64,000 bases of DNA, taken from assembly GCA_030562195.1 (NCBI GenBank), contig CM060199.1, positions 11,738,338 through 11,802,337 of the forward strand, written 5' to 3'. The position numbers were made by a program, and so were the translations under genes. This document shows positions 24,872 through 39,800 of the stretch, piece by piece. The stretch comes from Nipponacmea schrenckii. Lineage: Eukaryota; Mollusca; Gastropoda; Lottiidae. The notes under the pieces are model-generated. The model had not been told where the DNA came from and searched no databases. It worked only from the letters and a program-made list of their open reading frames with translations. How positions within the stretch are numbered: the stretch's first letter is position 1; every line of letters starts with the position of its first letter.

Positions 24872-27800
24872 CTATTTCGAGTTCTTTACTGGTAATTCAG
24901 GACTTCCCTCATCAACAAATGTAAGCTCAGTGCTTACAAACTCCGGTTCATTTTCCATTGCAGCGATTAAATTTTCATCCGAGCCATTTTCACCAGTGCT
25001 AGAACAGCTTATGTTCCGTTTACGAGGATGTAATTTATGCACTAAATGAGATTTGTCCACAGATGGTAGCACTTGTTTTAACATTTGATATGGTGTAGTT
25101 CCATCTTGACTAGATTTACTGATTGTTCTTGGCCGAGGCTCATGTATGATATTTTCTAATGTCTTGCTCCGATTTTTCACAATCGGACTGGATGACATTT
25201 CTTGAACATTTTCCACTTCTGGTTGCTCAGATTTACACGAGGCACAAGGACAGCACTTACACACACTCAGTGCCTTTTGAATGATCCTGTCTATTGGAGC
25301 AAGTGATCGTAAACACTCTGGTAAGAAATCCCAAGTTTTAAGAAAGTTTGGCAAGATGCGAGGGAGTTTGGATTGCAGAATTTTAATTACAGTGATGGTT
25401 ACTGCTAATGTTAATACTGTACATATCACAATTATTAGTGGAATTTGACCTGCCATGGAAACTCCGAAAAATACACCAGGCATGACTAAAAACATCATTA
25501 ATAAATAAAAAATAGCAAACCATCGATATTCAGCGGTAGTATCTCCCAGGAAACGAGCTCCACGGAGTGGTAGTTTACGCATAAAGGGAATGGGGTAATA
25601 GATTAATATACCTAGAATGTTAAAAAATAGGTGACAAAGAGCCAACTGAAGAGAAACATCTAATCGTTTGGCAGGTGCTGCTAATGCTGCTAATACACCA
25701 GTTGCTGTGGTACCTATGTTTGATCCTAGGGTTAAAGGTAACATTCTCTCTAGCTCTAAACATCCTACACCAACCAATGGTGTAAGAGCTGATGTGAAAA
25801 CGGAACTACTTTGTACCAAAATTGTCATGCCAGCACCCACCAAAATGGCGACATAACCGGTCAGGAATGAGAATTTTCCAGGGAAATTGGCGTTGATTGT
25901 TTTTCTGCAGACAGAAGCTATTTCTTCACGAAGGATGGAATGTAGTAATTTAACAATGAGAATGAGGCAACCACTAAGCATAAATAAAGACAAGATGAGA
26001 AGAACAATGCCAGAAATGGTGTCACTCCAACCAATATAGCTAAACACAGATACACCTGAAATTATAGTGAACAGTAGACTTTCAATAAATATAATGATGG
26101 TATTAAAATAATGGGAGGAAATCAGCATGTTTCTGTTCCAATCATTTACTCAACTAACTCACTTATCAACAAGTGAAAAAGAAATGTTTCAAATCTTCTA
26201 AAACTATTTCTATGTTCCTAGTGCTAAGCTGAGATCATTTCGAGAACAAGTGGCCAAGATCAATAAAGATGCTCAACTACGAGCTTAGCACGAGTAGAGA
26301 ATATGCTAAAACCCTATCGTATTTCTATCATACATGAATAAAATGAAATGAAGAAAGTTGATATTGGTATCTGAGTGGAAGTGCGGAAAGTAATATTTCT
26401 GAAGAGGAATGTAAAGATGATGAAGTAGATTCTTTGAAATAATTATCTATACTTACATTTTTCAACTGGTTCTTTATAAAATGATGGTAATGTAGAATTT
26501 AATACTGAACTCTGATTGGTTAATTCTGTTGCAATGGTACTATTTATCATTATTTTATCATATTTACACCAAACCTTCAATATGGTTTTGTTTTTGACGT
26601 CCGTTTTACCTTCAGCAATATCTGTAATAACGCTTTTATCAATCTGTAAAAAGCAATGATTTCCATTATAAAAGTTGCTTATAATTTGGTGGAAAAATAT
26701 GGCATAGAAATTTTGATTTATATTTATATTTTGGGAAAACTGCCAAATTTCAATGACATTTCAAATTGTTTAAAAAAGACAAAAAAAGGTTGACAGATAT
26801 TGTCACCCTAGACATGAACTTTAAAGTGATCAGTAGTGACCCAGAGAATTGACCTAAATAAATGTTAAAAAACAACTGCAGACTCCTCAAAAAATATGGG
26901 TCAATACAATTTTCTATATGGGTCAATAGAATTTTCTAGGGGGAGTCACAAATATTTTCTTTCATGGTTTGATGTGAACACAGTAAGTTTAAAGTATTTG
27001 TCAACATCACGGAGAAACGTTTATATTTGCATGTGACTAGGTCTAATCTCTTCATATGATTTTCAGTCAATGTTTGAACAGAGATCATTTGCTGTCCTTT
27101 CTGTTTTTCACTTGAAACATTTGTTTTAAAAATCCAGACACACGTTTTAACAAATAGTTTATGTCTAGCCAATTTTTTGTCAAACATATAACTATTTACG
27201 ATAAAAAAGCGATTGTCAATTAAGTGTAAGGCAAGAAGTAAGTTTCAGAGTTTTCATGTGCTAGATGCTATGATGGTCACTAGGCAATGTTGATCTAAAT
27301 ATGCTGTGATGCCACTCTAGGTAGTGTATTGAGACAAATTTTGATGCCATATTTCAACCTTAATTATTTTCTGCTGGACAGGAAAAGTATTTTGAAAATA
27401 ATTTTATTAATTACCTGTACAATTAATTTGGTTAAAGGTTTGGTGATGGTTTTCAATAAATCTTTTTTACCACCTTTAAATTTTTCAAAATTCCAGTTCT
27501 CCACGATCTTCTTGGTCAGTTGGTAAAGACAACCTGACAATAAGACAAATAACATTAATAAATCAAGACTTTGGATTAAGGTGAATTTGAAAAATATTGA
27601 AATAAAAAAATTGTAAAAAATTTTCTTTTGTTTCCTAATCAACAGAATTAACATCCTTACAATGTATAGCTATAACCGACTTCATCTGATACTATTACTG
27701 CAATAACAATAGCCACTACTTCTGTACCAGGGAATACACTAATTTGCAATGTGCGCTTGCAAATGCAACCAATCAAAATCTAAAGATCTTAGAGAGGGTG

Positions 27801-30800
27801 TTCTACTTAATTACACACCCCTTTAAATGAATTCACTCTGTTTTACTGTTGTAATTAACTACCATTTCACATTATTTTAAAAAAAAGTCTAATAATGGGT
27901 GCTTTTAGCCACATGAGCATACCTGTAGTAACTTCTAAAGGAAGTAAGACTAGAACAGTTAACCAATTAAACACATCATGAACAGTGGCACCTGAAAAGG
28001 CTCTGCGGAATTCTTCTTTATCTCCAGAATGAGCCATGGAAACAATGGTATTGGTTACAGTGGTTCCAATATTGGCCCCCATGATTATTGGTATGGCTGG
28101 TTGAACATCAATGACTGTAATATACATATATAACATATTTAAATATTGTGTTATATGGGAATATTTACCAATTTGGACATTTTGTCATTTTTAATCAATC
28201 AATCAACCAAGGTTCAGATGTGCTTTACAGATTGGGAGGGTTATACAATAGTCTTTCAGAGCATCTTATCTTGATCATTGTGTGTTAAAGTCCTAAGACC
28301 CCTATTAGTTTTATCTTAGTGGAACAAATTTTGAGTACCAATAATTTGAGACAGTTCAATGCCAAGAGGTTTTACCAAGGACTAACTGATTGACATGATC
28401 TCATGAACCAAAGTTGTTATCCTTTCATTTTTACTTGACCTATTAAAGATCAATTGTTTAAAAATTTCTATTTACAGACAGTTAGTTTAAGTTGAGCTTC
28501 TTTTGTTAACAATTTTCATCATTTATAAGAATTCTTTCAACATTAAAGTTTCAGACTAGTCTTAAGATTTCAATTCCTGGTAAAACTAATGACTGATGAT
28601 ATTTATTGAGATCTGTCAATTCCATTCTGATCAAATTCCAATGTAGTAATTACTTGGCATGTAGCCAGATCTTCTCACCCATTTATTTCCGAAGTTCGAC
28701 TGGAAATTTCCTTATCACAGACAGTCTTATCTAATAAAATTACAGTGGAAATTGAGTTTTCTTTAATCTTGATTTATTAATTCATTTTCTGAAAAATCCA
28801 AATCTAGGCTAGTAATTTAAGTTTGAGCTTCTATTGAGCACTATTACAAATCTACACAATGCTTGACCTCAACTAGTGCTTTTATAACCGTATTACTGTA
28901 AAGTGTTTCCAAATTTTTTGCAGTTTTATTTATTTATCAAATTTCTATGACATTTAACTTTTTCTACAAAATACTTAGATTATTAAATTCTGCTATATTA
29001 ATATCTTCTACAATTGGATCTCTCCTACATACTTGATAATTCTTATTATATAACTCCTTTGATCAATAATAATTGCTATTCTACAACTCTTAATTAATGC
29101 AATCAAAATTATTACTTTTCTTATATTTCTACATCAACAAGAGTCAAAGACAACTTGGCTCAAGGATCGGAGAGTTCACATAGCTCATGATATTTACATG
29201 GTATAGTTCCAATACCCTGGAGATGTTATCTGGTCTATAGATATAACAGGTTCTATTGACCTGTAGAAACCCACTTTCTGTGGAAATTGGTTAATGATTG
29301 CCTTTGGGGTGTAGTATATTAACAGTTCTATATCCGTACTACATGTATATAAACTTTTAACAGGAAGGTTTCATTTGTAATTTTGCTGAGTTTTTTCAGT
29401 TAGAATTTAATCTGGTATCAATCTCTCGATTTTAGTTCAAACCCAGAGTAGAGGACAGTGTACGTAGAAATATGTCACAAATTTTGGGACAAAACCTTTG
29501 AATTTCAGGTTCCATATCATATTTTTTTGGCAGATATATTAAACCCTATTTTTGTTGTTTAAATGAACACAATATAAGATTTCATCCAAACTTTTCAGTT
29601 GATATAGATTTAATTTGATGTAAGAATGACCCGATTAAGACTACTGCAAAAACAGGTAATGTAAACTTTAAGCATGCTTGTCCCTCCCTACCAATTACCC
29701 CAAAAGTTTTCGATGAAATGAACAATGAAATATCTCATATACCTCTGGTACATGATAAATCGAATCTATCACACGCGGAGCGTACTGCTTTGAACTCCCT
29801 AAAAAATGACCAATCTATCATCATTAGAAAAAATGATAAAGGTAGTTGCTGTGTCATACTCAATAGAGATGATTACATTCAAGAAGCTGAAACCCAATTA
29901 GGTAATACTGAACATTACCAAATTTTGGCAAACCCTATCTATCATGAAACAGCTACTTTGATATTAAATATTCTTTCAAAATTACCCGGTACTTGAACAA
30001 AACTTTATTAATGACAAACAATTTAATTATTTGAATCCCGACTCACAAATTAGACAGCGCCATTTATATACCTTACCTAAAATTCATAAAGATCCAGCTA
30101 CTGAATGGTTTGTACCATATCAGATACCAAAAGGGCGGCCAATCATATCTGATTGTTCAAGTGAATCCTACCGGATCTCGGAATACATTGATCATTTTTT
30201 ATTACCTTTGGCCTCAAAACATCCATCATATGTAAAAGATACCAATGATTTTGTTGCAAAAATCAAGCAGCTAAAAATACCAAAAAATGCCATTTTAATC
30301 TCCCTTGATGTTCAAAGCATGTACACTCGGATAGATAATTTTTCATGTCTCCGCGCTGTAAGAAAGGCTTTTGACAGGTATCCTGACATCAGTCGCCCTG
30401 ACACCGCGATATTAGACTTATTGGAAATATGTCTAAGCAGAAATGACTTCACCTTTAATGAAAAAGTATACCTTCAGATCTCTGGTACTGCCATGGGCAA
30501 ACGATTTGCCCCTTCATACGCCAACATATTCATGGCAGAATGGGAAAGAGAAGTATCTCTTCTTTGTCCATTACTCCCAGATTTTTACGTCCGTTTCCTT
30601 GACGATATTTTCATAGTTTGGACACATACCATAGAAGAATTCTGGGAATATTTCGATATTCTCAATAATTACCACCCTTCAGTAAAACTAACAGCCAAAA
30701 TTAGCGAAAACCATATAGATTTCCTTGATACGACAGTATTCAAGGACAATGATTTTACTACTTCTGGGAAATTAGATATCAAGGTTTTCTTTAAGGAAAC

Positions 30801-33800
30801 TGACATCCACCAACTTTTGTTCAAATCATCTTTTCATCCTAAACACACCTTTTCAGGGGTAATCAAATCCCAAATATTACGGTTCCACCGAATTTGTACG
30901 CGGGAAAAGGACTTTGAGGAGGCATGTGCAATTGTTTTCAAACAATTGCAGCAGCGGGGTTATGCGAAGCGGTTTTTACGCAAAATAAAAAATTCAACCC
31001 TTTGCGAACTTAAGGCTAAAAACAATGCCCAGAATGTTGAAATCCTCGGTGTTCGTTCAAAACCCTGTCTGAAATCTTCTTGTCTAACTTGTCCCTTTTT
31101 CAACTCAACTCCCTTCTTTTTCAATACCTCTAATAATGCCAAATTTGCCATAGAAGAAAATCTAACTTGTGACAGCAGCAATATCATCTACCTCATATCA
31201 TGTACAGCTTGTCAAAAACAATATATTGGAGAAACAAAAAATAAATTGAGAACTCGATTCAATGGCCATAGATTTGATATAAATCATAATTTGGATAAAA
31301 CTGTGGCTAAACATTTCAACCAATCAGACCATCAAATAAATAATGCAAGAATCACCCCTATTGAACAAATTTATGAACAGACTGATATTCCAACTAGAAC
31401 TTTTCGACTGCTTAGAGAAAACTACTGGATAAATAAACTTAATACGATGAAACCCAATGGTTTAAATGTTCAAGTTGACTATCAGATAATTCCTTTTGTT
31501 ATACTTTTCAGTAGTACATCCTGCCAAGCCATACCCATTATCAAAGAAATGTATAAACGCCTCCAACACATTTTCCCTGATATTTTCCACAAAAAATTAA
31601 TTATTGCTTTTAAGCGTAATAGAAATTTAAGTGATATTTTAGTCCAGGGCAGACTAAAACCCATAATAGTATAATCATTATTTTCCTCTTATTTTAGATT
31701 TGAATATAAGCAGATGCTGGTTACAGTTTTCCATAAATTGCAATGTATCAATCAGTTTCAGAAAATTTTTTTTTTTTTTTTTCCCTCTAACTCACTATTT
31801 TTTTGCACATAACTGTTATTGGTGGTACTGAATCTTCTCCTCGGCCTGTGCTTTCTTAATTTCAATTATATATTGTTTTTACAACCACTTTCACCCAACG
31901 ATGAATACGATGAAACCCAATGGTTTAAATGTTCAAGTTGACTATCAGATAATTCCTTTTGTTATACTTTTCAGTAGTACATCCTGCCAAGCCATACCCA
32001 TTATCAAAGAAATGTATAAACGCCTCCAACACATTTTCCCTGATATTTTCCACAAAAAATTAATTATTGCTTTTAAGCGTAATAGAAATTTAAGTGATAT
32101 TTTAGTCCAGGGCAGACTAAAACCCATAATAGTATAATCATTATTTTCCTCTTATTTTAGATTTGAATATAAGCAGATGCTGGTTACAGTTTTCCATAAA
32201 TTGCAATGTATCAATCAGTTTCAGAAAATTTTTTTTTTTTTTTTTCCCTCTAACTCACTATTTTTTTGCACATAACTGTTATTGGTGGTACTGAATCTTC
32301 TCCTCGGCCTGTGCTTTCTTAATTTCAATTATATATTGTTTTTACAACCACTTTCACCCAACCCTAATATACTTACTGTTAGCAGAAACCATGGTAATTA
32401 TAATAGATGTAGAGGTTGAAGAAGACTGAAGTAAAACTGTTGCTAGGACACCAATCATTAATCCACTAATAGGATTCATTAATAACTCACTATCAGCAAA
32501 CACATTTCCTAAAATATATCAAAATATAAATCTCTTCGGTTTTTGATGATTCAGACATATATTCTAGACATTACTTACAGCTCAATTCAAATTTAAAAAT
32601 CAAATGATGTCAGCAAAATATATCACAATATTAATCAGGGATAGCAATTTGGACTTTTTTTGTAGACCGGACTAAGTTCAATTCAAATCTCAAAATCAAA
32701 TTGTGTCAGCATTCTTTGTTTTCATTAGACTTTTTTTTTCTTTTCGGGAAGCTCCCTAGCCCAACTCGAAAATGGTATAGAAATTTGGTTTGAAAAATAT
32801 GATAAGATACGTACTGGAATAGAAAATGAATATATAAAACTAAAATTTTTACGCATCAGTAGTTAGTAATTGCATAATAATAATATGCATAATTGCATAA
32901 CTTTGTTGCTAATCATCCGATCGCTTTGAAAATTACAGAATATAGAGAAGTCGCCTATAGAAATAAAACCGCATCATAAAAAAAATTCTACCACTTCCGG
33001 TTCTTGCGTGAGAACTTCCGGTTTTTTAGAACCGCGTTGGGTCACCCAGCTTCCGGTGTATGTATGAAATCAGTACAAAAGCTATACATATATACTATCA
33101 GGCAGAATTACAACCCTTTTAGAATAAAAAATCCAAACCGCTAATTTTTATCCGATTTGTCCGATTTTGGTGTTTTTCGAAACCTTGTTACTTTATCTAA
33201 AACTTGTTGGGAACAGAATTTTGATTTTCAAATTCAAAAAATATTTTGTAAACAGAAATTGCAATTGCTAAATATTAAATGGGTTATACAACAATTGTTG
33301 ATATCTGATTATGTAGTTTTTATTTTAACCTAACAACATCTATCCATGTTTGATATAGTAGATAAATTTCAACCTCTTGTTTTATTCACAAAAATAAATA
33401 TGATTGACAATTCTGACCTTAAATATTTTTATGATGGAACCTTAAAAACTTTCTCATTAATATGCAATTAACTTTAAACTGTGGTGTAACAATATTACAA
33501 AATAAAACTTCGCGTATATTTTTTGAACCCATGGAGGTTGTTTGCCACTCTCGGAACTGTTCACAGTTCTAGTTCTTTTTTTTTTACACCAGAATTAACA
33601 ATAGGCCATTGACTGGCAGAGAGCATATATTTGGAATGCCACATTATCAGCAACATTTGTGGGATTGGTAGCCTATTTCAGATTGAAACAACATATCCAT
33701 TTAGCCATGCATCAATAGCCATTGTGTGGTAAGAAGCATTGATATGAAATGTCACCACTATTCCTTAGCTAACATTTTTTAAACTTGTATACTATTCAAT

Positions 33801-36800
33801 GTATAGCATGTTGAAAGCAAAAAAACCATTTTATCAAATTTTTTATCATCTAAAGAGTTTTTAATCGGAACAAATAAAATTATATTCAAAGTCCATCTGC
33901 GTGAACAATGCTCAATACAAATAGAAGCTAAGACAGTTTTATATAGTATTTATAACAAACTTTTTATAATTAGTAATTTGATGCTTACCTGCCGTTTTTC
34001 CTGCCACCAGTCTGAAGGCTGAACTGAGGAAATCCAGAGAACAGATGAAAAAATACAAAAGAACAAAGACAAGGATCAATTTGCCTACTGTCTGTAAAAT
34101 TCTTTGCCCCTTTTTCACCCCTGAAATCAGAAATTAAAAGTTAGATTTATTTTTTGTCAATAAAACACTCAAAACCTGAAACAAATTGTAAGATTAGTAA
34201 AGTGAAAATACATTTTACATACAAGCAAATTAATTGTGCACATTGAGGTCCAATTCCAAACATAATCACAAGCAGTCCATTTATTTCGGATAGAATGAAT
34301 GAATTTGTAACCAAAAGAAGCTAGAACTATTCAGTCCATTTAAAGACTTTTTGATGTTTTGAATAAGACCCTAGTTTGCAAATAATATCTTTGCTTGACT
34401 ATACCTAAGCTTTTGAAATATTCCCAACATCCTTTAGACTGTTATAAAAAATAAATAATGATTTCTGAACATTTTTTTTTTCCCAGCTCCAGCTTTAATT
34501 TTGTCAATAAAAACAATATGTTAGCTTACAATGATGAACCATTTTTGACAGTTCTTGTGAAGACATCTTTTAGAAATAGACAAAATACATCCTTTACCAT
34601 AAACATCACTAATAAAAACCAACTTATTAATAAACTTAAAATTCTGAAAATGTTATCATATTTCAGTTGCTCCTACTAGCCATTTTATAAAGTCATTAAA
34701 TAGTTACACGTCGCAAAATGAATATTAAATATGCTGAAAAATATTGATCAATATGAATATATTTGTCAGGTCCGTTTAGCGTTCTACATCACTAATGCTT
34801 CTATATGAGAGTATCTCTTATGACATACTAAACTAGGTTTTGTTTTCACCTCCCTATTTATGTATAATATTGAGCAGAAATGGTATTATTGGTGTTATAT
34901 TCTCAGTGTTTTGACTGTATCTAGACTTGATTATCTGACACAAAAATGAAGGCAATTAAAAAGGTGTGAACCCATTTAGTATGTAGAATTTTTTTTGTCA
35001 AAAATAGATTGTTGTTCATAGTGTCCCATTATATGACCTTCAGTTCATATGGATTCAGTTTGTCCTGTCAAATGAAACAAAAAGCCCTTGTGTTAATAAT
35101 TGGTCCACGTTAGTTAATTTTTCCAAGACAAGTAACTCTTTACTACTTGCAGTTATCTTGTTTCAGTGACCTTGAGACAGCACATGAATGACCTTGACAG
35201 AACACCAATGGCCCATTGTCCAGACTGCCTACTTAACAAGTTACAAGTTTTTTTTGTCTTTGATCATTTAAAGTTGCCAATGAAATTGGAGCCGATCTGT
35301 CAATCTTACAAATACTAACTTTGGAGAAAGTCAGAAAAACAAAAGCCTTCAATTAAAAAACTGTCATTAAACAAAAAAAAAAAAAAGAAAATACCAGCCA
35401 AGTTAAGTGTTGAAGAATGATAAAGCACATTCTGTTCAAAATGGTGAAAACACAGCATTTGCCAAGACAGCAAATGTCAGGTAGACTTTTAGCTGCAAGT
35501 TCTCAACCTCAGCAAAAAGATTGAGCTGATCGGTGCACAATGTCAAGAAAATATTGTTTGTTACATTTGTTGAGACAGCCATTCCTTTTTTTTTAAAAGA
35601 AATTCATAGTTATACTTTTAAACAAGGTTACACACCTACTTGTAGACAGAAGACATAAAAAATATAGGATAAAAATTAATGTGGACAGGTTTATATCTGA
35701 CAGAAGTGAGGTAAAGAATTACTAATTACTGTAGGAATAGACCAGGTGCTACAGGTTCTTAAAGTTTATTTAAACACCTGACAAACTGTCTAAAGAAAAA
35801 CTGTTCTCAAAATATCTGACATGTCAAACCATAAAATGCATTTGACTAAGTCATCTTTTTCTCATATTTAGATTCATCACAGCTTAGTAAAAGCATGGAA
35901 ATATGCAGAAAATTATTTACAAGTTTTTGGGCCAATGGCAGACCTTGATAGACTTTGAGAACTTTAGTTGCTATCATTGGCTCTTCAACTTTATTTGCTT
36001 ATAACTTTTTTTTTAAAAATTGGCAAGATTTTCCCACCATACCATACATTTACATGTTATTCTTAAGAGGAATGCAGGCAGCCATGTCAACTTTATGTAA
36101 ATGTCAAAATGAAATAATACAAGAATCTTGGCCTTTAAAATGTATTAGGTTGGTAGTCATTTGAGCCTCCTTGTGAGGCCCAAAAATCAGACCATAATTT
36201 TTTTTATGTATTAGCACATTGTAATATTGTATAACTTAAGCAACAATGTCTACTTAGCAACATGGGTTGTTTTATTTAGTCTTTAATAATAGAATAATGT
36301 TCAACCAGTATAGCTGAATAACTACAAGTGAAGATGAATAGATTATACTTATAGATAATTAGCATGTTAGTACTTGCATCACTAAACCTAATATAATGAA
36401 TGTAATATAGGTAAGCTATGAAGGCTGGTTGAGTGGTTTTTCTGAATTTCATTCAAATAAAACAACGCAATTTTATTAAAAAACGCTAATTTAGAATAAG
36501 TTACTGTTAACTGACTTTATTACATGCAGTTATTACCAATGCTATGACGTCATGGATATTAACTGAACACTAATGTGTAAAAATCTATATTTCTAGACAC
36601 CCTTTAGAAAAGTTTACACCAACATAATAAAATATAGATGACTGGAATGAACGATATCCAGAATATTCCACCTAGGAACCGGTCTGATCCGGCTGTTTTA
36701 AGTGTGGCTGACAAGTTTATGCTTGATTGTGTGAATGAAGTTAGAAGTAATCTTTCATTGAAGACATTTTGATTAGACCTAGTCAATAACGATTCAATTT

Positions 36801-39800
36801 TTTCTATTGGAGTTTCTCCCCAGTGATTAATGATATTTTGATATTCTTACTAAACTTACAATTTATATTCAATCCAATTTTTCCAATTTAATATATGATC
36901 ATCATTTCAACAAATGTAAGGCAGAAGAATAATGGCACGAATTTGTCTAAAATTGTGTAAAAATAATTCTATTTCAAATCAATGTATTTTTTTAATTACT
37001 TGAAAGCGTTACAAGTATTCTGGTGCAATCAGCAATTATATATTTAGTTACTGCTGCAATATTTAGGCTGAAACTCAAAACAATCCATTTAAGTTGCTCT
37101 AGACTATTTGAGATTTTCTGGCTAAATAACTATAAAATTCGAATCAAGAAAGAATTTTAAGGAACTGTAACATGGTACTGTTTAAAATTCCTGACTCAAA
37201 GACTAGAAGTATCTGTGTTATCAGGAGAACTGTATTGATTGTTGGTAACCATAGTAACAGCATAACCACACAATACTATTTATAGATCCCTGACTTACTA
37301 TTTAAATAATAGGATAACAATCCCATATTTTAGAGAAACAAATATCAAACAAACAAAATCTTATTTCTCAATAACAAATATTTTTGGCAAAATTTCAATA
37401 GCTGATCTAAAAGGTAAATTTTTATCCACTTAAATTATAGATCTAGAAATTCTTTGTGTTCTTAACAATGAAAATTGTAGTAATATTGATTTGTCCAGAA
37501 TATGAACTATTTCATTTACCTACATTTTTCAGGGAAATTGATTTTGGTGAAAAAAATCTCATTTTTATTCAAAACAGATGTTATTGCTTACTCATAGTAC
37601 CTTTATTTATTTTACACTTTTTTAAGTGTTTTACACTACCTACAATAAAATATACACTACCATTGAGATTTGTGATATTTAGGTGTCCATAAAGGCAAAA
37701 AATGCGCACCAATTTTTAAATTTTTTTTATTGAATTTGTTCAAATCCATTCAGTCAGGAAAATATATTTGAAAAGGGCTTTAAAACCATCCTTCTGCCCA
37801 CTGATAACAAAGCAATGTAACCATCAATATTACTAAAATACCTTTTTCCTGCCATATTCATTGATTCACGTTAAATGTCAATAAATATCATTTAGTACAT
37901 ATTCATAGCAACAAAGATAGACATTAAATTACCTTGATGAAAAGAAAAACCATAAGATGAAAGAGAAAAACATAGAATATTTCTTCATGTCAAATATGAA
38001 TGAGTTTGTTAATACCAAAATTTCACATCAGTATAAAATGAGGAAGTTGTCAAAGATTAACCTACATGTACTTAATATTTTTAAAGTATGGTTTTTATTA
38101 GTTCAATGAATTCAAATTCAATATTGAAAATCAAGTACAACATTGTTTTTAATAGTGATGATAAATGTTGGTTTCTTTCAATTTGTATGAAACAGTTGTT
38201 TAAAGTAAATCATTTTTTTCAAAAATATAGACTTTGACTTGTAGTACAGAATAAAACATTGTCATAAATATTGTGGAGATATCATGTAGTTTGTAGCATA
38301 GAATAAAACATTATTATAAATTGTAGAGATATCATGTAATTTGTAGTATAGTATAAAGCATTGTTATAAATTATAGAGATATCATGTAGTTTCTAGTATA
38401 GAATAACACATTGTTATGAATAAAAGAGATTTCATTTAGTTTGTAGTATAGAATAAAACATTGTTTTAAATTGTAGAGATATCATGTAGATTGTAGTATA
38501 GAATAAAACATTGTTATATATTATAGAGATATCATGTAGTTTGCAGTATAGAATAAAGCATTGTTATAAATTGTAGAGATATCATGTAGTGTGTAGTATA
38601 GAATAAAACATTGTCATAAATTGTAGAGATATCTTGTAGTTTGTAGCATAGAATAAAATATTGTAATAAAGTGTAGAGATATTGTGTAGTTTGTAGTATA
38701 GAATAAAACATTGCTATAAATTATAGAGATATCATGTAGTTTGTAGTATAGAATAAAGCATTGTTATAAATTGTAGAGATATCATGTAGTTTGTAGTATA
38801 GAATAAAACATTGTTATAAATTATAGAGATATCATTTAGTTTGTAGTATAGAATAAAGCATTGTTATAAATTGTAGAGATATAATGTAGTTTGTAGTATA
38901 GAATAAAACATTGTTATAAATTGTAGAGATGTCAGGTAGTTTGTAGCATAGAATAAAACATTGTTATAAATTATAAAGATATCATGTAGTTTGTAGTATA
39001 GAATAAAATATTGTTATGAATTATAGAGATATCATGTAGTTTGTAGTATAGAATAAAACATTGTCATAAATTGTAGAGATATCATGTAGTTTGTAGCATA
39101 GAATAAAACATTGTAATAAATTGTAGAGATATCGTGTAGTTTGTAGTATAGAATAAAACATTGTTATAAATTGTAGAGATATAATGTAGTTTGTAATATA
39201 GAATAGAACATTGTTATAAATTGTACAGATATCATGTAATTTGTAGTATAGAATAAAACATTGTTATAAATTGTAGTTGAGTAAAAAATTTAAAAAAACC
39301 ATAATAGTTGTATTGCATGTGATTAGGCTTATCAATTATAAACATTAATGAAATCAATTATGTAGGCTGTATTGGCAGCACAAATTGACAGGCACATGTT
39401 CTAAGCATCAATTATGGTGCCATAATAGCACATGCAAGCAAAAGTCAACAACCGTTAGAAGTATTAGAGAATGCCAATTCAGTTCATTCTGTAATGCGAT
39501 ACCACTGCAAGAACAATAGTACTACAGTCTAATTTTAGCACCAAAAGAATTCCGTAGAATGAAGTTAATGCGTCTGTGTGCAAGGATAATACATTAGAAG
39601 TGGATCAGTGGGTTGTTTCATTATTTTGCCGATTAACTCATATTGAATATGTTTGCGTCCGCTTGTAGGATTTAACTGAAATCTTTCCCCGTAATAATTC
39701 ACATTCTTCCTTCCGTTATTCTTGAAAATGAATACCATTATTATTATGATGATGTAATTTATAGGCATGTCACCTATATTTTACGGAGACAGTCTGTATT

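Larger units (their letters stand above)
29600..32362 (+). mobile_element. Penelope-like retroelement (GIY-YIG type) in SLC34 intron 4
   Basis: The element is antisense to SLC34. It carries reverse transcriptase and a C-terminal GIY-YIG endonuclease domain, the diagnostic pair for canonical Penelope-like elements. It ends with a 459-bp partial tandem copy of its own 3' end. The 5' edge is uncertain: coding similarity fades near 29620 after an in-frame TGA. The right edge at 32362 is set by the end of the repeat, 13 bp from the SLC34 exon-4 splice donor. No clear target-site duplication was found by eye. Confidence 0.9.

Noticed and set aside
29600..32362. Hammerhead ribozyme in the Penelope repeats
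   Set aside because: Such ribozymes are known from some Penelope-like elements, but I could not find the CTGATGA...GAAA core by eye in either 459-bp copy.
38240..39275. CRISPR-like array
   Set aside because: The units are contiguous 50-bp repeats without unique spacers, in an intron of an animal gene.
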